64,000 bases of DNA from QHXN01 sp963785125 (GCA_963785125.1 CAWATU010000007.1:620001-684000); one strand, 5' to 3'. Shown: positions 34,169-43,648, counted from the stretch's first letter. Program-made: numbers and translations. The notes: generated from the sequence alone by a model not told the origin.

Positions 34169-35146
34169 ATGAGTGAGCTTGTCCACCGGCCGAGGCGTTT
34201 GAGGCGGCGCGAGGGCGTGCGGGCGCTGGTGCGCGAGGCGCGGCTGGCGCCGGAGAATCTGATCCTGCCGCTCTTCGCGTGTCCGGGCGAGGGCGTGCGG
34301 AAAGAGGTCTCGTCGATGCCGGGCGTCTTCAACCTCTCGACCGACCAGATCGCGCGCGAGGCTGCGGCCGCCTTCGAGGTCGGCGTCCCGGCCGTCATCC
34401 TCTTCGGGCTGCCCGAGTCGAAGGACGAGACGGCCACGGGCGCGTACGCCGAGCGCGGCATCGTGCAGGAGGCCATCCGCGCCGTCCGCCGCGCCGTCCC
34501 CGAGATGGTCGTCATCGCAGACACATGTCTGTGCGAGTACACCTCGCACGGCCACTGCGGGGTGGTGCGCGGGGGCGAGGTCTTGAACGACGAGTCGCTT
34601 GAGCTGCTCGCGCGCACGGCCGTCAGCCAGGCCGAGGCCGGCGCCGACATCGTCGCGCCGTCGGCGATGATGGACGGGCAGGTCGGGGCGATTCGAGGGA
34701 GCCTTGACGAGGCCGGCTTCGAGCACGTCGCCGTCATGTCGTACGCGGTGAAGTACGCGTCGGCCTTCTACGGGCCGTTCCGCGAGGCGGCCGACAGCGC
34801 GCCCGCGTTCGGCGACCGGCGCGCATACCAGATGGACGCCGCCAACGCGCGCGAGGCGTTGCGCGAGGCCGAGTTGGACGTGATGGAGGGCGCGGACTTC
34901 CTGATGGTCAAGCCGGCCGGCCCCTACCTCGATGTCCTGCGGCAGGTGCGCGACCGGTTTGATTTGCCGCTCGCCGCCTACCACGTCTCGGGCGAGTACG
35001 CGATGCTCAAGGCTGCGGCGCAGCGCGGGTGGATCGACGAGAAGCGCGCAATGCTTGAGACGCTCACGGGCATCAAGCGCGCGGGCGCTGACGTGATCCT
35101 CACCTACTACGCCGTCGAGGCCGCGCGCGAGCTGGCGAGGCGCTGA
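34169..35146 (+). CDS. hemB: Delta-aminolevulinic acid dehydratase (porphobilinogen synthase)
   Basis: 325 aa. Condenses two 5-aminolevulinate molecules to porphobilinogen in haem biosynthesis. Active-site lysines are in AVMSYAVKYASAFYGPF and DFLMVKPAGPYLD. The cysteine metal site DTCLCEYTSHGHCG (C-x-C-x7-C) indicates the zinc-dependent class. Start ATG 34169 follows GAGAGAGG; the open frame extends to 34019 over the tRNA promoter, which is not coding. First chromosomal gene after the island, divergent from the orphaned tRNA promoter. Confidence 0.96.
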   Translation: MSELVHRPRRLRRREGVRALVREARLAPENLILPLFACPGEGVRKEVSSMPGVFNLSTDQIAREAAAAFEVGVPAVILFGLPESKDETATGAYAERGIVQEAIRAVRRAVPEMVVIADTCLCEYTSHGHCGVVRGGEVLNDESLELLARTAVSQAEAGADIVAPSAMMDGQVGAIRGSLDEAGFEHVAVMSYAVKYASAFYGPFREAADSAPAFGDRRAYQMDAANAREALREAELDVMEGADFLMVKPAGPYLDVLRQVRDRFDLPLAAYHVSGEYAMLKAAAQRGWIDEKRAMLETLTGIKRAGADVILTYYAVEAARELARR

Positions 35147-35165
35147 AGTCGGCCGCACGATAAAA

Positions 35166-35207
35166 GAGGAGCACCTTCGACCGCGAGTCGAAGGGGCTCC
35201 TCTTTTT
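35166..35207 (+). terminator. Strong terminator after hemB
   Basis: 16-bp stem 35166-35181 / 35187-35202 (GAGGAGCACCTTCGAC arm, one A/G mismatch), loop CGCGA, followed by TTTTT. 19 bp after the hemB stop. Confidence 0.95.
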
Positions 35208-35225
35208 CCTACCCGAACCGGCGGG

Positions 35226-35597
35226 TCAGTCTAATTCCTCTCCGCTCGGGGCCTTCGTGCGCGGGTCGTTCATGCGCATGAAGCCGATGATCGCGCAGAC
35301 GGCGCCGAGCGCGACGAAGAGGTTGAAGAAGGCGGCCATGCCGACGACGTTCTCCGAGTTCGTCTCGTTGATGCCGTAGACGGCGAAGACGAACCACTGG
35401 ACGTGATAGAGCAGCAGGCAGACGGCCGAGATGGCGAACCAGCGCGGCGACTCGCCGAAGGCGCGCGCGCGCGCGAACCCCAGGGCCGCCGCGATCAGCC
35501 ACCCCAGGCCGCCCACGCAGAGCAGCCCCATCACGACCCATGGAAAGTAAGACGGCAAACGCATCTGCGCGAAGGCCGCGAAGGAGGAGGAGAACAT
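35226..35597 (-). CDS. Small integral membrane protein, unknown function
   Basis: 123 aa with three or four hydrophobic segments: YFPWVVMGLLCVGGLGWLIAAALGFA, WFAISAVCLLLYHVQWFVFAVYG and VVGMAAFFNLFVALGAVCAIIGFM. The C-terminus is polar (NDPRTKAPSGEELD). I do not recognise the family. The GC-rich N-terminal MFSSSFAAFAQM may be partly leader. Confidence 0.7.
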   Translation of the reverse strand: MFSSSFAAFAQMRLPSYFPWVVMGLLCVGGLGWLIAAALGFARARAFGESPRWFAISAVCLLLYHVQWFVFAVYGINETNSENVVGMAAFFNLFVALGAVCAIIGFMRMNDPRTKAPSGEELD

Positions 35598-35793
35598 CGA
35601 GCTAGTCCTTTCGGGTCTACCGGACGGCGTTTTGCAAAGGATAGGCGCCGCGGGCGCCGTCGGCAGTCGGTCGCGACGACGCCCGCGGCGCCCTCTGGAG
35701 TGACGCGGTCAGCAGGGACAGACTCCCGTGCGCCGAGGCGGGGCCGCGCGGGGCGCGGCCTCCGACTCAAGGAGGGAGAGCAGCCGCCGACCA

Positions 35794-36012
35794 TCACTGC
35801 GTGATGTGTATCTCCTCTTCCGCCCCGGAGTGGCGTATGAAGATGGCGAGCGCGCAGACACACAGCACCACGAAGCCCCCGATGGCCTTCCAGAGGTGCG
35901 GCGTGTTCCCCTGCGGGTCGGTCGTCGCGGCGAACAGGTAGAACTGCCAGATGGCGAAGACCAGTGAGGCGAGCCCCACGATCCCAAGCAGAACGTCAAT
36001 CAGGCTCTTCAT
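35794..36012 (-). CDS. Small two-helix membrane protein, unknown
   Basis: 72 aa from ATG 36012, chosen because AGGAGG lies 6 bp upstream; an open frame reaches back to 36240 but has no support. Two membrane segments (VLLGIVGLASLVFAIWQFYLF and KAIGGFVVLCVCALAIFIRHS). Charged tail EEEIHITQ. No known family. Opposite-strand frames here are shadows. Confidence 0.7.
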   Translation of the reverse strand: MKSLIDVLLGIVGLASLVFAIWQFYLFAATTDPQGNTPHLWKAIGGFVVLCVCALAIFIRHSGAEEEIHITQ

Positions 36013-36185
36013 GTTGAACCTCCTGAGTTCGGTTAGTCTAACTCCCGTCGGCTTGAAAAGGTTAAGCCGGAAAAGTTCTGGAGAATTTGCCGGGTTTTGC
36101 TCCAAACGGTATTGCTCTGGATTCGCCGCTATGTTAGCGCCGCGCCCCGCCGGACGCAAGGGGTTTGTAGTGCTGTCGGCGGAAA

Positions 36186-36302
36186 GAAGTAGGCAGTAGG
36201 CAGTACGCTCCGCGTATCGTACGTTGAAAAGTAAACCCAAAGTTTGGACAGCGTCTCTTTCAACTGTCTACTGCCATCTGCCTACTGCCTACTGCTGTCT
36301 AC
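36186..36302. repeat. Heptad-phased inverted repeat A
   Basis: Left arm 36186-36206 is three 7-bp units (GAAGTAG, GCAGTAG, GCAGTAC). Right arm 36268-36302 is five units in the opposite sense (CTACTGC, CATCTGC, CTACTGC, CTACTGC, TGTCTAC). Between them ~60 bp of unrelated sequence. Right arm touches the selB stop codon. The 36013-36298 gap holds nothing else. Confidence 0.8.
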
Positions 36303-38212
36303 AGAATCAGCCTCTTGTCGCCGGCGCGGCGAGTGACGCGCTCGCGGTCGAAGTATTCGAGCAGCGGGATGGCATACTTGCGCGAGACGCCGGAGAGTTC
36401 TTTGAAGGCCGCCACGTCGATGAGACGTTCGGGGGTGCGCGCCGCGTAGTCGCGGAGCGCCGCCGCGAGGCGTCCGAGCGCGTCGCGGTGAAAGAGCAGG
36501 TCTTCCTTAACCCGCACGAGCGCGCCCGAGTCGAGAAGGAGTTGGAGGAGCTTGCGCAGGTGCTCGCGCCGCGCGCCGCTCCCGCCCGCCCGCGCGAAGG
36601 CATCTTCGAGCGTGGGAGCTTCGAGCGCCGCGTCGCGATAGACCGCTTCGAGCCGTTCACGCAGCGCCGCGTCCGCGGGCGAGAGGTCGAGGCTGTGGCC
36701 GGCCGCGCGGACGAGGTCGCGCTCGGCGACGAGCGCGACCGCCTCTTCGGCGCGTTTGAGCGCCGCGCGGAAAATCTCGGGCGCGGCGCGTGTGAAGACA
36801 CGTTCGCGCAGAGTCTCGCGCGCGAGTCCGCGCGAAAGGGGCTCGCGCCGGTGGTGCGCCTCCGTCTCTGAGACGGCCGCGTCTTGCAGTCGCCGCAGAA
36901 CTTCGCTTGAGACCAGAACCCCTTCGGCCTCGAACACGGAGCCGCGCCCCACGGCCTCTGCTAACGCGGAGTCCATCACGTCGTCGCGCCAACCCGTGCG
37001 CGCCGCCGTCTCTTCTCGACGAAGCCCGCGCTCGCCCGCCGACCCGACGAAGAAGGCGAGGCGCGCCGCGTGGTCGGCCTCTTCAAACGCGACGAGCGCG
37101 TCGCGCGCCGCCGCACGCTCGCGCCCGCGGTGCTTCGGCGCGTGCGCGTCGAGGACGACGCCGCCCGCGAACGTCTGCTGCGGCGAGTACGTGCGGAGGA
37201 TGAAGCGGTCGCCGGGGAGCGCGACGACCGGCGATTCGAGCCGCAACTGCACCAGCCCCGCGGAGCCCTGTGCGATCTCGCCCGACTCTTCGAGCACGGC
37301 GACGCGCGCGAGCGCCTCAACCGTGCCGTGGTGTACGCGGACTCTCTGCCGCGTGCGTAAAGGTCGAGGCGCGTCGGCGAGCAACTGGACGCGCGCGTCG
37401 AGAATCTGCGTCGGCCGCAGGCGCCCGACCGGCGCGAGCACCATCCCGCGCTCGACGCCCGCCGTCTCGACGCCGCCGAGGTTGACGGCAGTCCTCTGCC
37501 CCGCACACGCCTCGCGCACGCTTGCGCCGTGAACCTGCAAGCCGCGCACGCGCACGCGCGCCCCTGCGGGCAGCAGCTCAAGCTCCTCGCCCTCCCTTAT
37601 CTCGCCCGCGACGAGCGTGCCCGTCGCCACCGCGCCGAAGCCGCGCATCGTGAACGAACGGTCAACGGGCAGGCGCGCCACCGTCTCGCCCGAACGCTCG
37701 GGCGCCGCAAGCGCCGAGTCGCGTAACGCCGCCTTCAACTCCTCCATCCCCTCACCGTTGCGTGCGCTCGCGGCCACGACCGGCGCGCCTTCGAGGAAGG
37801 AGCCCGCGACCAGTTCCGACGCTTCGAGCCGGACGAGTTCGAGCAGTTCCTCGTCCACCGCGTCCGACTTCGTCAGGACGACGAGGCCGGCGCGGACGCC
37901 GAGCAGGCGGCAGATGTCGAAGTGCTCGCGCGTCTGCGGCATCACGCCCTCGTCGGCGGCGATGACGAGCGCGACAAGGTCGAGTCCGTGTGCGCCGGCA
38001 AGCATGTTCTTGACGAAACGCTCGTGCCCGGGCACGTCCACGAAGCCGACGCGCACATCGCCTAAGTCAAGCTCGGCGAATCCGAGGTCGATGGTGATGC
38101 CGCGCCGCTTCTCCTCCGGCAGACGGTCGGCGTCCACGCCCGTGAGCGCGCGCACGAGCGTCGTCTTCCCGTGGTCGATGTGGCCGGCCGTGCCGACGAT
38201 GACGGATCGCAT
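36299..38212 (-). CDS. selB: Selenocysteine-specific elongation factor SelB
   Basis: 637 aa. Delivers Sec-tRNA(Sec) to UGA codons at SECIS elements. GTPase domain: GTAGHIDHGKTTL (G1, residues ~7-19), GITIDLGF, DVPGHERFVKNM (G3), TKSD (G4). EF-Tu-like domains II-III follow, and the C-terminal third has winged-helix repeats for mRNA binding (ELSGVSRKYAIPLLEYFDRERVTRRAGDKR at the end). ATG 38212 with repeat B beginning 4 bp upstream, so no room for a normal leader; a promoter must lie within or before the repeats. It shows the organism uses selenocysteine; selA, selD and tRNA-Sec are not in the window. Confidence 0.95.
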   Translation of the reverse strand: MRSVIVGTAGHIDHGKTTLVRALTGVDADRLPEEKRRGITIDLGFAELDLGDVRVGFVDVPGHERFVKNMLAGAHGLDLVALVIAADEGVMPQTREHFDICRLLGVRAGLVVLTKSDAVDEELLELVRLEASELVAGSFLEGAPVVAASARNGEGMEELKAALRDSALAAPERSGETVARLPVDRSFTMRGFGAVATGTLVAGEIREGEELELLPAGARVRVRGLQVHGASVREACAGQRTAVNLGGVETAGVERGMVLAPVGRLRPTQILDARVQLLADAPRPLRTRQRVRVHHGTVEALARVAVLEESGEIAQGSAGLVQLRLESPVVALPGDRFILRTYSPQQTFAGGVVLDAHAPKHRGRERAAARDALVAFEEADHAARLAFFVGSAGERGLRREETAARTGWRDDVMDSALAEAVGRGSVFEAEGVLVSSEVLRRLQDAAVSETEAHHRREPLSRGLARETLRERVFTRAAPEIFRAALKRAEEAVALVAERDLVRAAGHSLDLSPADAALRERLEAVYRDAALEAPTLEDAFARAGGSGARREHLRKLLQLLLDSGALVRVKEDLLFHRDALGRLAAALRDYAARTPERLIDVAAFKELSGVSRKYAIPLLEYFDRERVTRRAGDKRLIL

Positions 38213-38215
38213 ATT

Positions 38216-38291
38216 GGTGAATGGTAAATGGTGAATGGTAAATGGTGAAGCCCGACTTTCTATTCACCATTTACCATTCACTATTCACCAT
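38216..38291. repeat. Heptad-phased inverted repeat B
   Basis: Left arm 38216-38250: GGTGAAT, GGTAAAT, GGTGAAT, GGTAAAT, GGTGAAG. Right arm 38262-38291 in the opposite sense (ATTCACC, ATTTACC, ATTCACT, ATTCACC). Starts 3 bp from the selB start and runs into the stop of the next upstream gene, so it fills the whole intergenic space. Confidence 0.85.
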
Positions 38292-40639
38292 CTAAAGACG
38301 CTCAGGATGTCTGAGAAGTCGTCGCGCCAGACTTCGAGTTCGTAGACCGCGGGGTCGAACTCGGGCCAGTTCGGGTCGGAGGCGAGCGACCCGAGGTCTT
38401 CCGTCGTGCGCGCGACGGCGACCCAGGTCGAGGGGTCAAGTCCTACGTCCGAGCCCTGCCGGCCGTCGTCGAAGATGCGCGAGGCGAGCCCGGCTTCGCG
38501 CGCGATGCCGCCTGTGACGCGTTCGAGCTGAAGGCTGCGGTTCGAGACGTGGAAGGCGATGACGCCCCCGGGCGCGAGCTTCGAGATGTAGAGCGCGAGC
38601 GCCTCGCGCGTCATGAGGTGCGCGGGTACGGCGTCCGAGCTGAAGGCGTCGAGGACGATGAGGTCGTAAGCGCCGTCGGCCGCCTCGCGCAGGCGCAGCC
38701 GCGCGTCGCCGAGGACGATGTTCGGCCGCGCGCCCGCGCACGCCGAGAGATACGTGAAGAGTCTCGGGTTGCGCGCGATGTCAACGACCATCGGGTCGAT
38801 CTCGTAGAACGTCCACGCCTCGCCCGCGCGCGCATACGCGGCCGTCGTCCCGGCGCCGAGCCCGACGACGGCGACGCTTTGCAACGAACGCGGGTTCACT
38901 CTCGCGTGCATCGACTTGAAGACCGAGCCGAGCGGCCCCTCGCGGTGATAGTAAGAGACGGGCTCGCAGACCTTCGCCGCGTCCATGTACTGCTTGCCGT
39001 GGAGCGTGCTGCCGTGATTGAGCCAGTGGACAGTGTCGTTCACGTCGGCCTCGACGCGGTGCGTGCCGTAGAAGTTACGCGAGGCGTGCAGCGTCCGGTT
39101 CCCCGTCTCCGCGAAGAGCATCGCGGCCAGCACGACCGCCGCGAGGCCGAGCGTGAACCGAACGGGGCGCGGCGCGAAGAAGTGATTGAGCATGAAGAGC
39201 GGCACGCCGAGCGTGATGGCCGCGCGCTCGACCCCCGTCATCTCGAACTCTCGCGTGACGAGCATCAGCACGCCCGCCGCCAACCCTATCGACAGAGGGA
39301 GCAGCACATCCAGCCAGTCCCAACGCCTGACCTCTTCGTCCTCTTCGACCCTTTCGACCGTCGGCTCGACTCCGGCGACCTCGCCCGCGCGCTCATCCGC
39401 CGCCGCGAAGATGGACGTTCCGACAGCAGCACTCTCATCCTTCTTCTTTGCTCCCAGCCGGAGGCCCAGCAGCGTCCCGCCGGTGTAGCGGTAGGCGGGG
39501 CGCAGGTAGCTCGCGAGCAGGATGACGAGCGGGTATTCGGCCACCGTGTCGAAGACGAGCGGCGCGACGACCGCGTTGAAGAGTCCGCCGAGCACGCCGC
39601 CCGCGGCGAGGCACAGGTAGAACTCCGCGAGGTGCGACGCGGCGGGCCGGTCTTCGGCGAGCTGGCCGTGACAGACGAGCGCCGCCGCGAAGAGGAAGGC
39701 GAGGTGGAAGAGGATAAGGAACCACGCCGGCCGCGACGCCCCCGACAGATAGACCATCGCCACCAGCACCGCCGTTGCCGGCACCACGCGCGCTGTGAAC
39801 CCGCGCGGGAGCTTGAAGCCCCGCGCGAAGACGATGACGAAGCTCAGCAGGTAGAGCGCGAGCGGGATGACCCACAGCAGCGGCACGGCCACGAGGTCGG
39901 TCGTGACGTGCGTCGTCACACCCAGCACGAGGCTCGAAGGCACGAACGCCAGCAGCACCCAGCGCAGACGCCGCCTCACGCTCAAAGGCTCCGCGGCGAC
40001 GGACGAAGACTCCTTCCCTTCAAACGTCCCGACGGGCTCGCGCGCGTAACGGAAGACGAGGACGGCGCACCCCGCAAAGATGAGAAAGAGTGCGCCGTAG
40101 GCGAAGGCCCACGCGCGACTCTGCTGCCCGAGCGTGAGCGCGGGCTCAAGCAGCACGGGGAAGCCGAGGAGCGCGAAGAGGCTCCCGGCGTTGCTCGCCG
40201 CGTAAAGGTAGTAGGGGTCTGAGGCCGACTCGGCGCGCGTGCGCGAGAACCAGCCTTGCAGGAGCGGCGCGCTGGCTGAGAGGACGAAGAAGGGTGGCCC
40301 GACCGTCACGAGCAGCGTCTTCAAGAGCCACCACTCAGGGCTCGCGCCCTCGGGCACGCCGCCCGCCGCCGCCGCGTTCAGCGCGACGGGCAGCGCCAGC
40401 GCGGCCAGCGCCAGCAGCGCCAGATGCACCGCCCCCTGCGCACGCGCCGACAGCCAACGCGTCAGCGCCAGCGCGTAGGCGTAGCCCCCCAGCAGCAACG
40501 CCTGAAAGAAGAGCATGCAGGTGTTCCACACGGCCGGCGTCCCGCCGAGCAGGGGCAGGAGCATCTTGCCCGCGAGCGGCTGAACCCAGAAGAGCAGGAA
40601 CGCGCTGACGAAGAGCGCGGCGGCGAAGACGAGAGCCAT
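38285..40639 (-). CDS. Fused MFS-type membrane / spermidine synthase-like protein
   Basis: 784 aa from ATG 40639 (MALVFAAALFVSAF); the longer frame to 40717 would translate repeat C and is rejected. Residues ~1-480 are ~12 hydrophobic segments (FWVQPLAGKMLLPLLGGTPAVWN is the family hallmark). C-terminal ~220 residues are a spermidine-synthase-like Rossmann fold: VAVVGLGAGTTAAYA, YEIDPMVVDIARNP, DARLRLREAADGAYDLIVLDAFSSDAVPAHL. Common in acidobacteria; substrate unknown, probably polyamine-related. Two strongly charged loops (~420-470). No Shine-Dalgarno at the chosen ATG. Confidence 0.85.
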   Translation of the reverse strand: MALVFAAALFVSAFLLFWVQPLAGKMLLPLLGGTPAVWNTCMLFFQALLLGGYAYALALTRWLSARAQGAVHLALLALAALALPVALNAAAAGGVPEGASPEWWLLKTLLVTVGPPFFVLSASAPLLQGWFSRTRAESASDPYYLYAASNAGSLFALLGFPVLLEPALTLGQQSRAWAFAYGALFLIFAGCAVLVFRYAREPVGTFEGKESSSVAAEPLSVRRRLRWVLLAFVPSSLVLGVTTHVTTDLVAVPLLWVIPLALYLLSFVIVFARGFKLPRGFTARVVPATAVLVAMVYLSGASRPAWFLILFHLAFLFAAALVCHGQLAEDRPAASHLAEFYLCLAAGGVLGGLFNAVVAPLVFDTVAEYPLVILLASYLRPAYRYTGGTLLGLRLGAKKKDESAAVGTSIFAAADERAGEVAGVEPTVERVEEDEEVRRWDWLDVLLPLSIGLAAGVLMLVTREFEMTGVERAAITLGVPLFMLNHFFAPRPVRFTLGLAAVVLAAMLFAETGNRTLHASRNFYGTHRVEADVNDTVHWLNHGSTLHGKQYMDAAKVCEPVSYYHREGPLGSVFKSMHARVNPRSLQSVAVVGLGAGTTAAYARAGEAWTFYEIDPMVVDIARNPRLFTYLSACAGARPNIVLGDARLRLREAADGAYDLIVLDAFSSDAVPAHLMTREALALYISKLAPGGVIAFHVSNRSLQLERVTGGIAREAGLASRIFDDGRQGSDVGLDPSTWVAVARTTEDLGSLASDPNWPEFDPAVYELEVWRDDFSDILSVFRW

Positions 40640-40646
40640 AAGAGAT

Positions 40647-40785
40647 GTGAACCGTGAACCGTCAAACGTGACACGTGAGGGGGCATAAACAGTAAACCGT
40701 AAACCGTGACGGGACACAAGCCACTCGTCACGGTTTACGGTTCACGTTCCGGTCACGCTTGACGGTTTACGGTTTACGCTTCATT
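40647..40785. repeat. Heptad-phased inverted repeat C
   Basis: Left units from 40647: GTGAACC, GTGAACC, GTCAAAC, GTGACAC, GTGAGGG; more at 40692-40712 (GTAAACC, GTAAACC, GTGACGG). Right units 40725-40785 in the opposite sense include GTCACGG, TTTACGG, TTCACGT, ACGGTTT, ACGGTTT. Occupies the gap between two minus-strand genes. Confidence 0.85.
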
Positions 40786-43021
40786 TGACGACCTCGAAGT
40801 CGAGCCATTGCGTGGCGATGGCGCGACTGCCTTTGGACAGCTCGTCGGTGACGACGAGTTGGAGAACGTAGTCGCCGGGCGCGAGGTTCATGCCGAGCTG
40901 GAGGCGGCTGCCGTTCTTCAGTCGCGTCATGTCGGTCTGCGGGCCGGGGTCGAAGGGGATAGGCGGGCCGTTGAAGACCGGTTGGCCGTCGCGGAAGAGG
41001 CGCGCCTGCGTCAAGAGGCGCGGGCGCCCCGTCGCGCGGTCAAGCTTCGCGTTGTAGACGTGGTAGAAGAAGTCGATCTGCGAGCCGCGCCGGAAGCGGC
41101 GCACGGTCGCCTCGCGCAGCGGGTCGCGCGCGGCCGCGGCCTGCTTGTCGGCGGCGCCGGGCGCGGGCTCGTCGGCGGCCGAGGTGAGGACGATGCCCGA
41201 GAGCGCGAGGCGCTCCTTCTTCAGGTCGGGCACCTCGATGAACTGGCTGGCCGAGCCGACCTTGTCCGTCTGCGAGTCGCGCACGGCGACGCGGAGTTGG
41301 TAGGCGCCCGCCTTCTTGACGGGCACCTTCATCATATAGACCAGCCCGTCGGAGAGCATCACGCGGAGCGCCTCGTCGCGCGCGCGGATGGTCTCGGTGC
41401 GGTCGAACTGATCCACGACCTCTCCGTTCTCGCCGAAGATGACGGCGGCCACGTCGATGACGGCCTTCTTCCAGCCGCCGGCCTCGTCCGTCAGTTTGAG
41501 CTGGCTCGCGTCGATGTGCATGAGGGAATCGACGACCGTGGACTTCTCCGTGGGACTGCTGAACAGAGAGGTCAGGCGCAGCGACAGCTCGCCCGAGGTG
41601 AGCGGTGAAGTGAGCGCCGCCAACAGTTGCTCGTTGCGCGTGCGCGGCCCCGTCTGCTTCTTCGTCTCGATGAAGCCCAGGAAGCCCGAGCGCGTGCGGA
41701 TGTTCAGGCCCGAGCGCTTGAGCTTCACCTCGAACTTGTTGAAGCGCGTCTTGCCCTTCAAGGGCTCGAAGGCGGCTTCGGACGGGCGGAAGCCGATGAG
41801 GTAGAAGCCCCTCTGGTCGTCGAGAATGCGCTCCATGCCGCCGGAGAGGTCGTTTGTGTTCTTGATGAAGATGCCGCCCGTCTGCTCGGCGAGATAGGCG
41901 AGCCCCTCCTGCCCCCTGAGGATGTCCCGCCCGCGTTCGACGAAGGGGGAGTTCGCCGGGTCCGACCCCGGCGCGGGGTAGTAGTTGTCGGCCGCCGACA
42001 GGTTGGACGTGACTAAGCCCCGCGCGTCCATCGTGTAGATGACGACCGAGGCACGGTTGGCCTGGTCGGTCAGACGCCGCAGGTTGTCGAGGATGCGGTC
42101 GCTGCCGCGACGGTCATGCGGCTGGTTGATGTCGTCTCTGTAAATCTGGAAGCCGCCCGAGAAGACGACGACCGACTTGCGGCCGGGCAGTTCCCTCATG
42201 CCGCGCACGATGAAGCTGATGGCGCCGAGCGTGCCGACGGTGAAGACGCCCTCGCGGAACTCTTCGACCGCGTCCCGCGGGTCGTCGTTATCCACCTCCG
42301 CGCCGACGCCCTTGCGGTCGCCGCCCGGCGTCCCCCCGGTCATCGAGCCGAGGTTGGCGCTCGGCGTGGGCTCAATCGGCGCGAAGGTGCCGATGCCGGC
42401 GCGCCCCTGCGGCGTCCAGCGCACGCGCTCAATGGCGCGGTAGAGCAACTGCTTGTCGTTCGTGAACTGCTGGAGCGCGCCGACGCCCGCGCTCGTCCGC
42501 ATGATGGCGATGAGGTCGCCGGGCTGCATCTGCTCGTCCACAAACTTCTTCAGGGCGCGGCGGACGCCCGCGATGTCCTGAAAGGAGGTGCCGAGGTCGT
42601 CGGCGACGAGCGCGATGGTGCGGCGCACCTGCCCCGCGCGCATGGGCGCGGGCGGGAGCGGCGGCGGCGGCGTCACTTTACCGTCGCGCACGGGAGGCGC
42701 GGCGCCGCGGCTCGCCTCTGACTCGTCCGCGACGAAGGCGAAGTTAGTGATCTCCTGCCGCTTGCCTTCAACGTAGACCTCGAAATCCTCCGGGCGGAGG
42801 TCTGCGACGTGGCGCCCCTGCTTGTCCGTCACCACGGCGTCGAACTGCACGAGGTTCGACGTGATGCGCACCACATCGTCGTCGTCCGAGTCTTCTTCGG
42901 GAGCGGGCGTCTGTGCGGATTGGGGCTGCTGCGCGGGCGGCGCGGGCGACTGCTGCGCGGGCGTCTGCGCGGACGTACAGGCCAGAAGGAGTGCGAGTGT
43001 CAGCGCGAGGTCTCTTCTCAT
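40781..43021 (-). CDS. Secreted VWFA-domain protein (acidobacterial type)
   Basis: 746 aa from ATG 43021 (SD AAGGAA); the frame opens to 43102 without support. Signal peptide MRRDLALTLALLLACTSAQ, probably lipoprotein-like (cysteine in LLACTS). Gln/Pro/Ala linker, then the typical VVRITSNLVQFDAVVTDKQGRHVADLRPEDFEVYVEGKRQEIT opening of acidobacterial VWFA proteins. VWFA domain: TIALVADDLGTSFQ (DxGxS-like MIDAS variant), VVFSGGF. C-terminal beta-rich region. Role unknown; adhesion or envelope function likely. Downstream repeat C follows its stop. Confidence 0.85.
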   Translation of the reverse strand: MRRDLALTLALLLACTSAQTPAQQSPAPPAQQPQSAQTPAPEEDSDDDDVVRITSNLVQFDAVVTDKQGRHVADLRPEDFEVYVEGKRQEITNFAFVADESEASRGAAPPVRDGKVTPPPPLPPAPMRAGQVRRTIALVADDLGTSFQDIAGVRRALKKFVDEQMQPGDLIAIMRTSAGVGALQQFTNDKQLLYRAIERVRWTPQGRAGIGTFAPIEPTPSANLGSMTGGTPGGDRKGVGAEVDNDDPRDAVEEFREGVFTVGTLGAISFIVRGMRELPGRKSVVVFSGGFQIYRDDINQPHDRRGSDRILDNLRRLTDQANRASVVIYTMDARGLVTSNLSAADNYYPAPGSDPANSPFVERGRDILRGQEGLAYLAEQTGGIFIKNTNDLSGGMERILDDQRGFYLIGFRPSEAAFEPLKGKTRFNKFEVKLKRSGLNIRTRSGFLGFIETKKQTGPRTRNEQLLAALTSPLTSGELSLRLTSLFSSPTEKSTVVDSLMHIDASQLKLTDEAGGWKKAVIDVAAVIFGENGEVVDQFDRTETIRARDEALRVMLSDGLVYMMKVPVKKAGAYQLRVAVRDSQTDKVGSASQFIEVPDLKKERLALSGIVLTSAADEPAPGAADKQAAAARDPLREATVRRFRRGSQIDFFYHVYNAKLDRATGRPRLLTQARLFRDGQPVFNGPPIPFDPGPQTDMTRLKNGSRLQLGMNLAPGDYVLQLVVTDELSKGSRAIATQWLDFEVVK

Positions 43022-43129
43022 GTCCGAGGTTCCTTCGTGGGTGAGTGCCGCCGGGGCGGGCGGCTGGCCTTCGGGGGAGGTTTGTGCGATGCTTCCGGGC
43101 AAATATTACAACGCTGACGGAGGGCGATT

Positions 43130-43648
43130 ATGACAGAGCCGGTGAAAAACGGCGACCGGGTGCGCGTGCACTACACGGGGCGGCTCGAAGACGGACAGGT
43201 CTTCGATTCTTCGAAGGACGGCGACCCTCTGGAGTTCACGATAGGCGCGGGCGAGGTCATCCGGGGCTTCGACGAGGCCGTGCGCGGCCTGAGCATCGCG
43301 AAGCGCTCCGGCTCCGGCTTTCACCTCAACTACCCTGTCATCGACGCCGCCGTGCATGGTATGCGCGTGGGTGAGTCAAGAACTGTCGAGATTGAGCCCG
43401 AGGATGCCTACGGGATGCGCCGCGACGGCCTCATCGCACAGGTCTCGCGCGAGACGGCGCAGTTCCCCGTCGAGCCGCAGGTCGGGATGCGCTTTGGACT
43501 GCCGCTCCAGGACGGCAGCCAGATTGAAGTCATCGTCACCGAGATCACCGAGACTCACGTCACCATCGACGGCAACCACCCCCTCGCCGGCCAGAAACTC
43601 ATCTTCGACGTTGTGCTGGTGGAAAAGCAGCAGGCAGTAGACGGATGA
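43130..43648 (+). CDS. slyD: FKBP-type peptidyl-prolyl isomerase, SlyD-like
   Basis: 172 aa. Prolyl cis-trans isomerase and chaperone. N-terminal FKBP fold: GDRVRVHYTGRLEDGQVFDSS, PLEFTIGAGEVIRGFDEAVRGL. The inserted IF chaperone domain follows, and the C-terminal NHPLAGQKLIFDVVLVE is the SlyD signature. No His-rich metal tail and no signal peptide, so cytoplasmic. Divergent from the VWFA gene, convergent with the NYN gene; repeat D begins 20 bp before its stop region. Confidence 0.93.
   Translation: MTEPVKNGDRVRVHYTGRLEDGQVFDSSKDGDPLEFTIGAGEVIRGFDEAVRGLSIAKRSGSGFHLNYPVIDAAVHGMRVGESRTVEIEPEDAYGMRRDGLIAQVSRETAQFPVEPQVGMRFGLPLQDGSQIEVIVTEITETHVTIDGNHPLAGQKLIFDVVLVEKQQAVDG

Noticed and set aside
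34055..35158. 367-aa minus-strand frame opposite hemB
   Set aside because: Arg/His/Leu-rich shadow of hemB; no start signal.
38549..40222. 557-aa plus-strand frame opposite the MFS/spermidine synthase gene
   Set aside because: Highly charged, repetitive Arg/Glu sequence typical of high-GC shadows.
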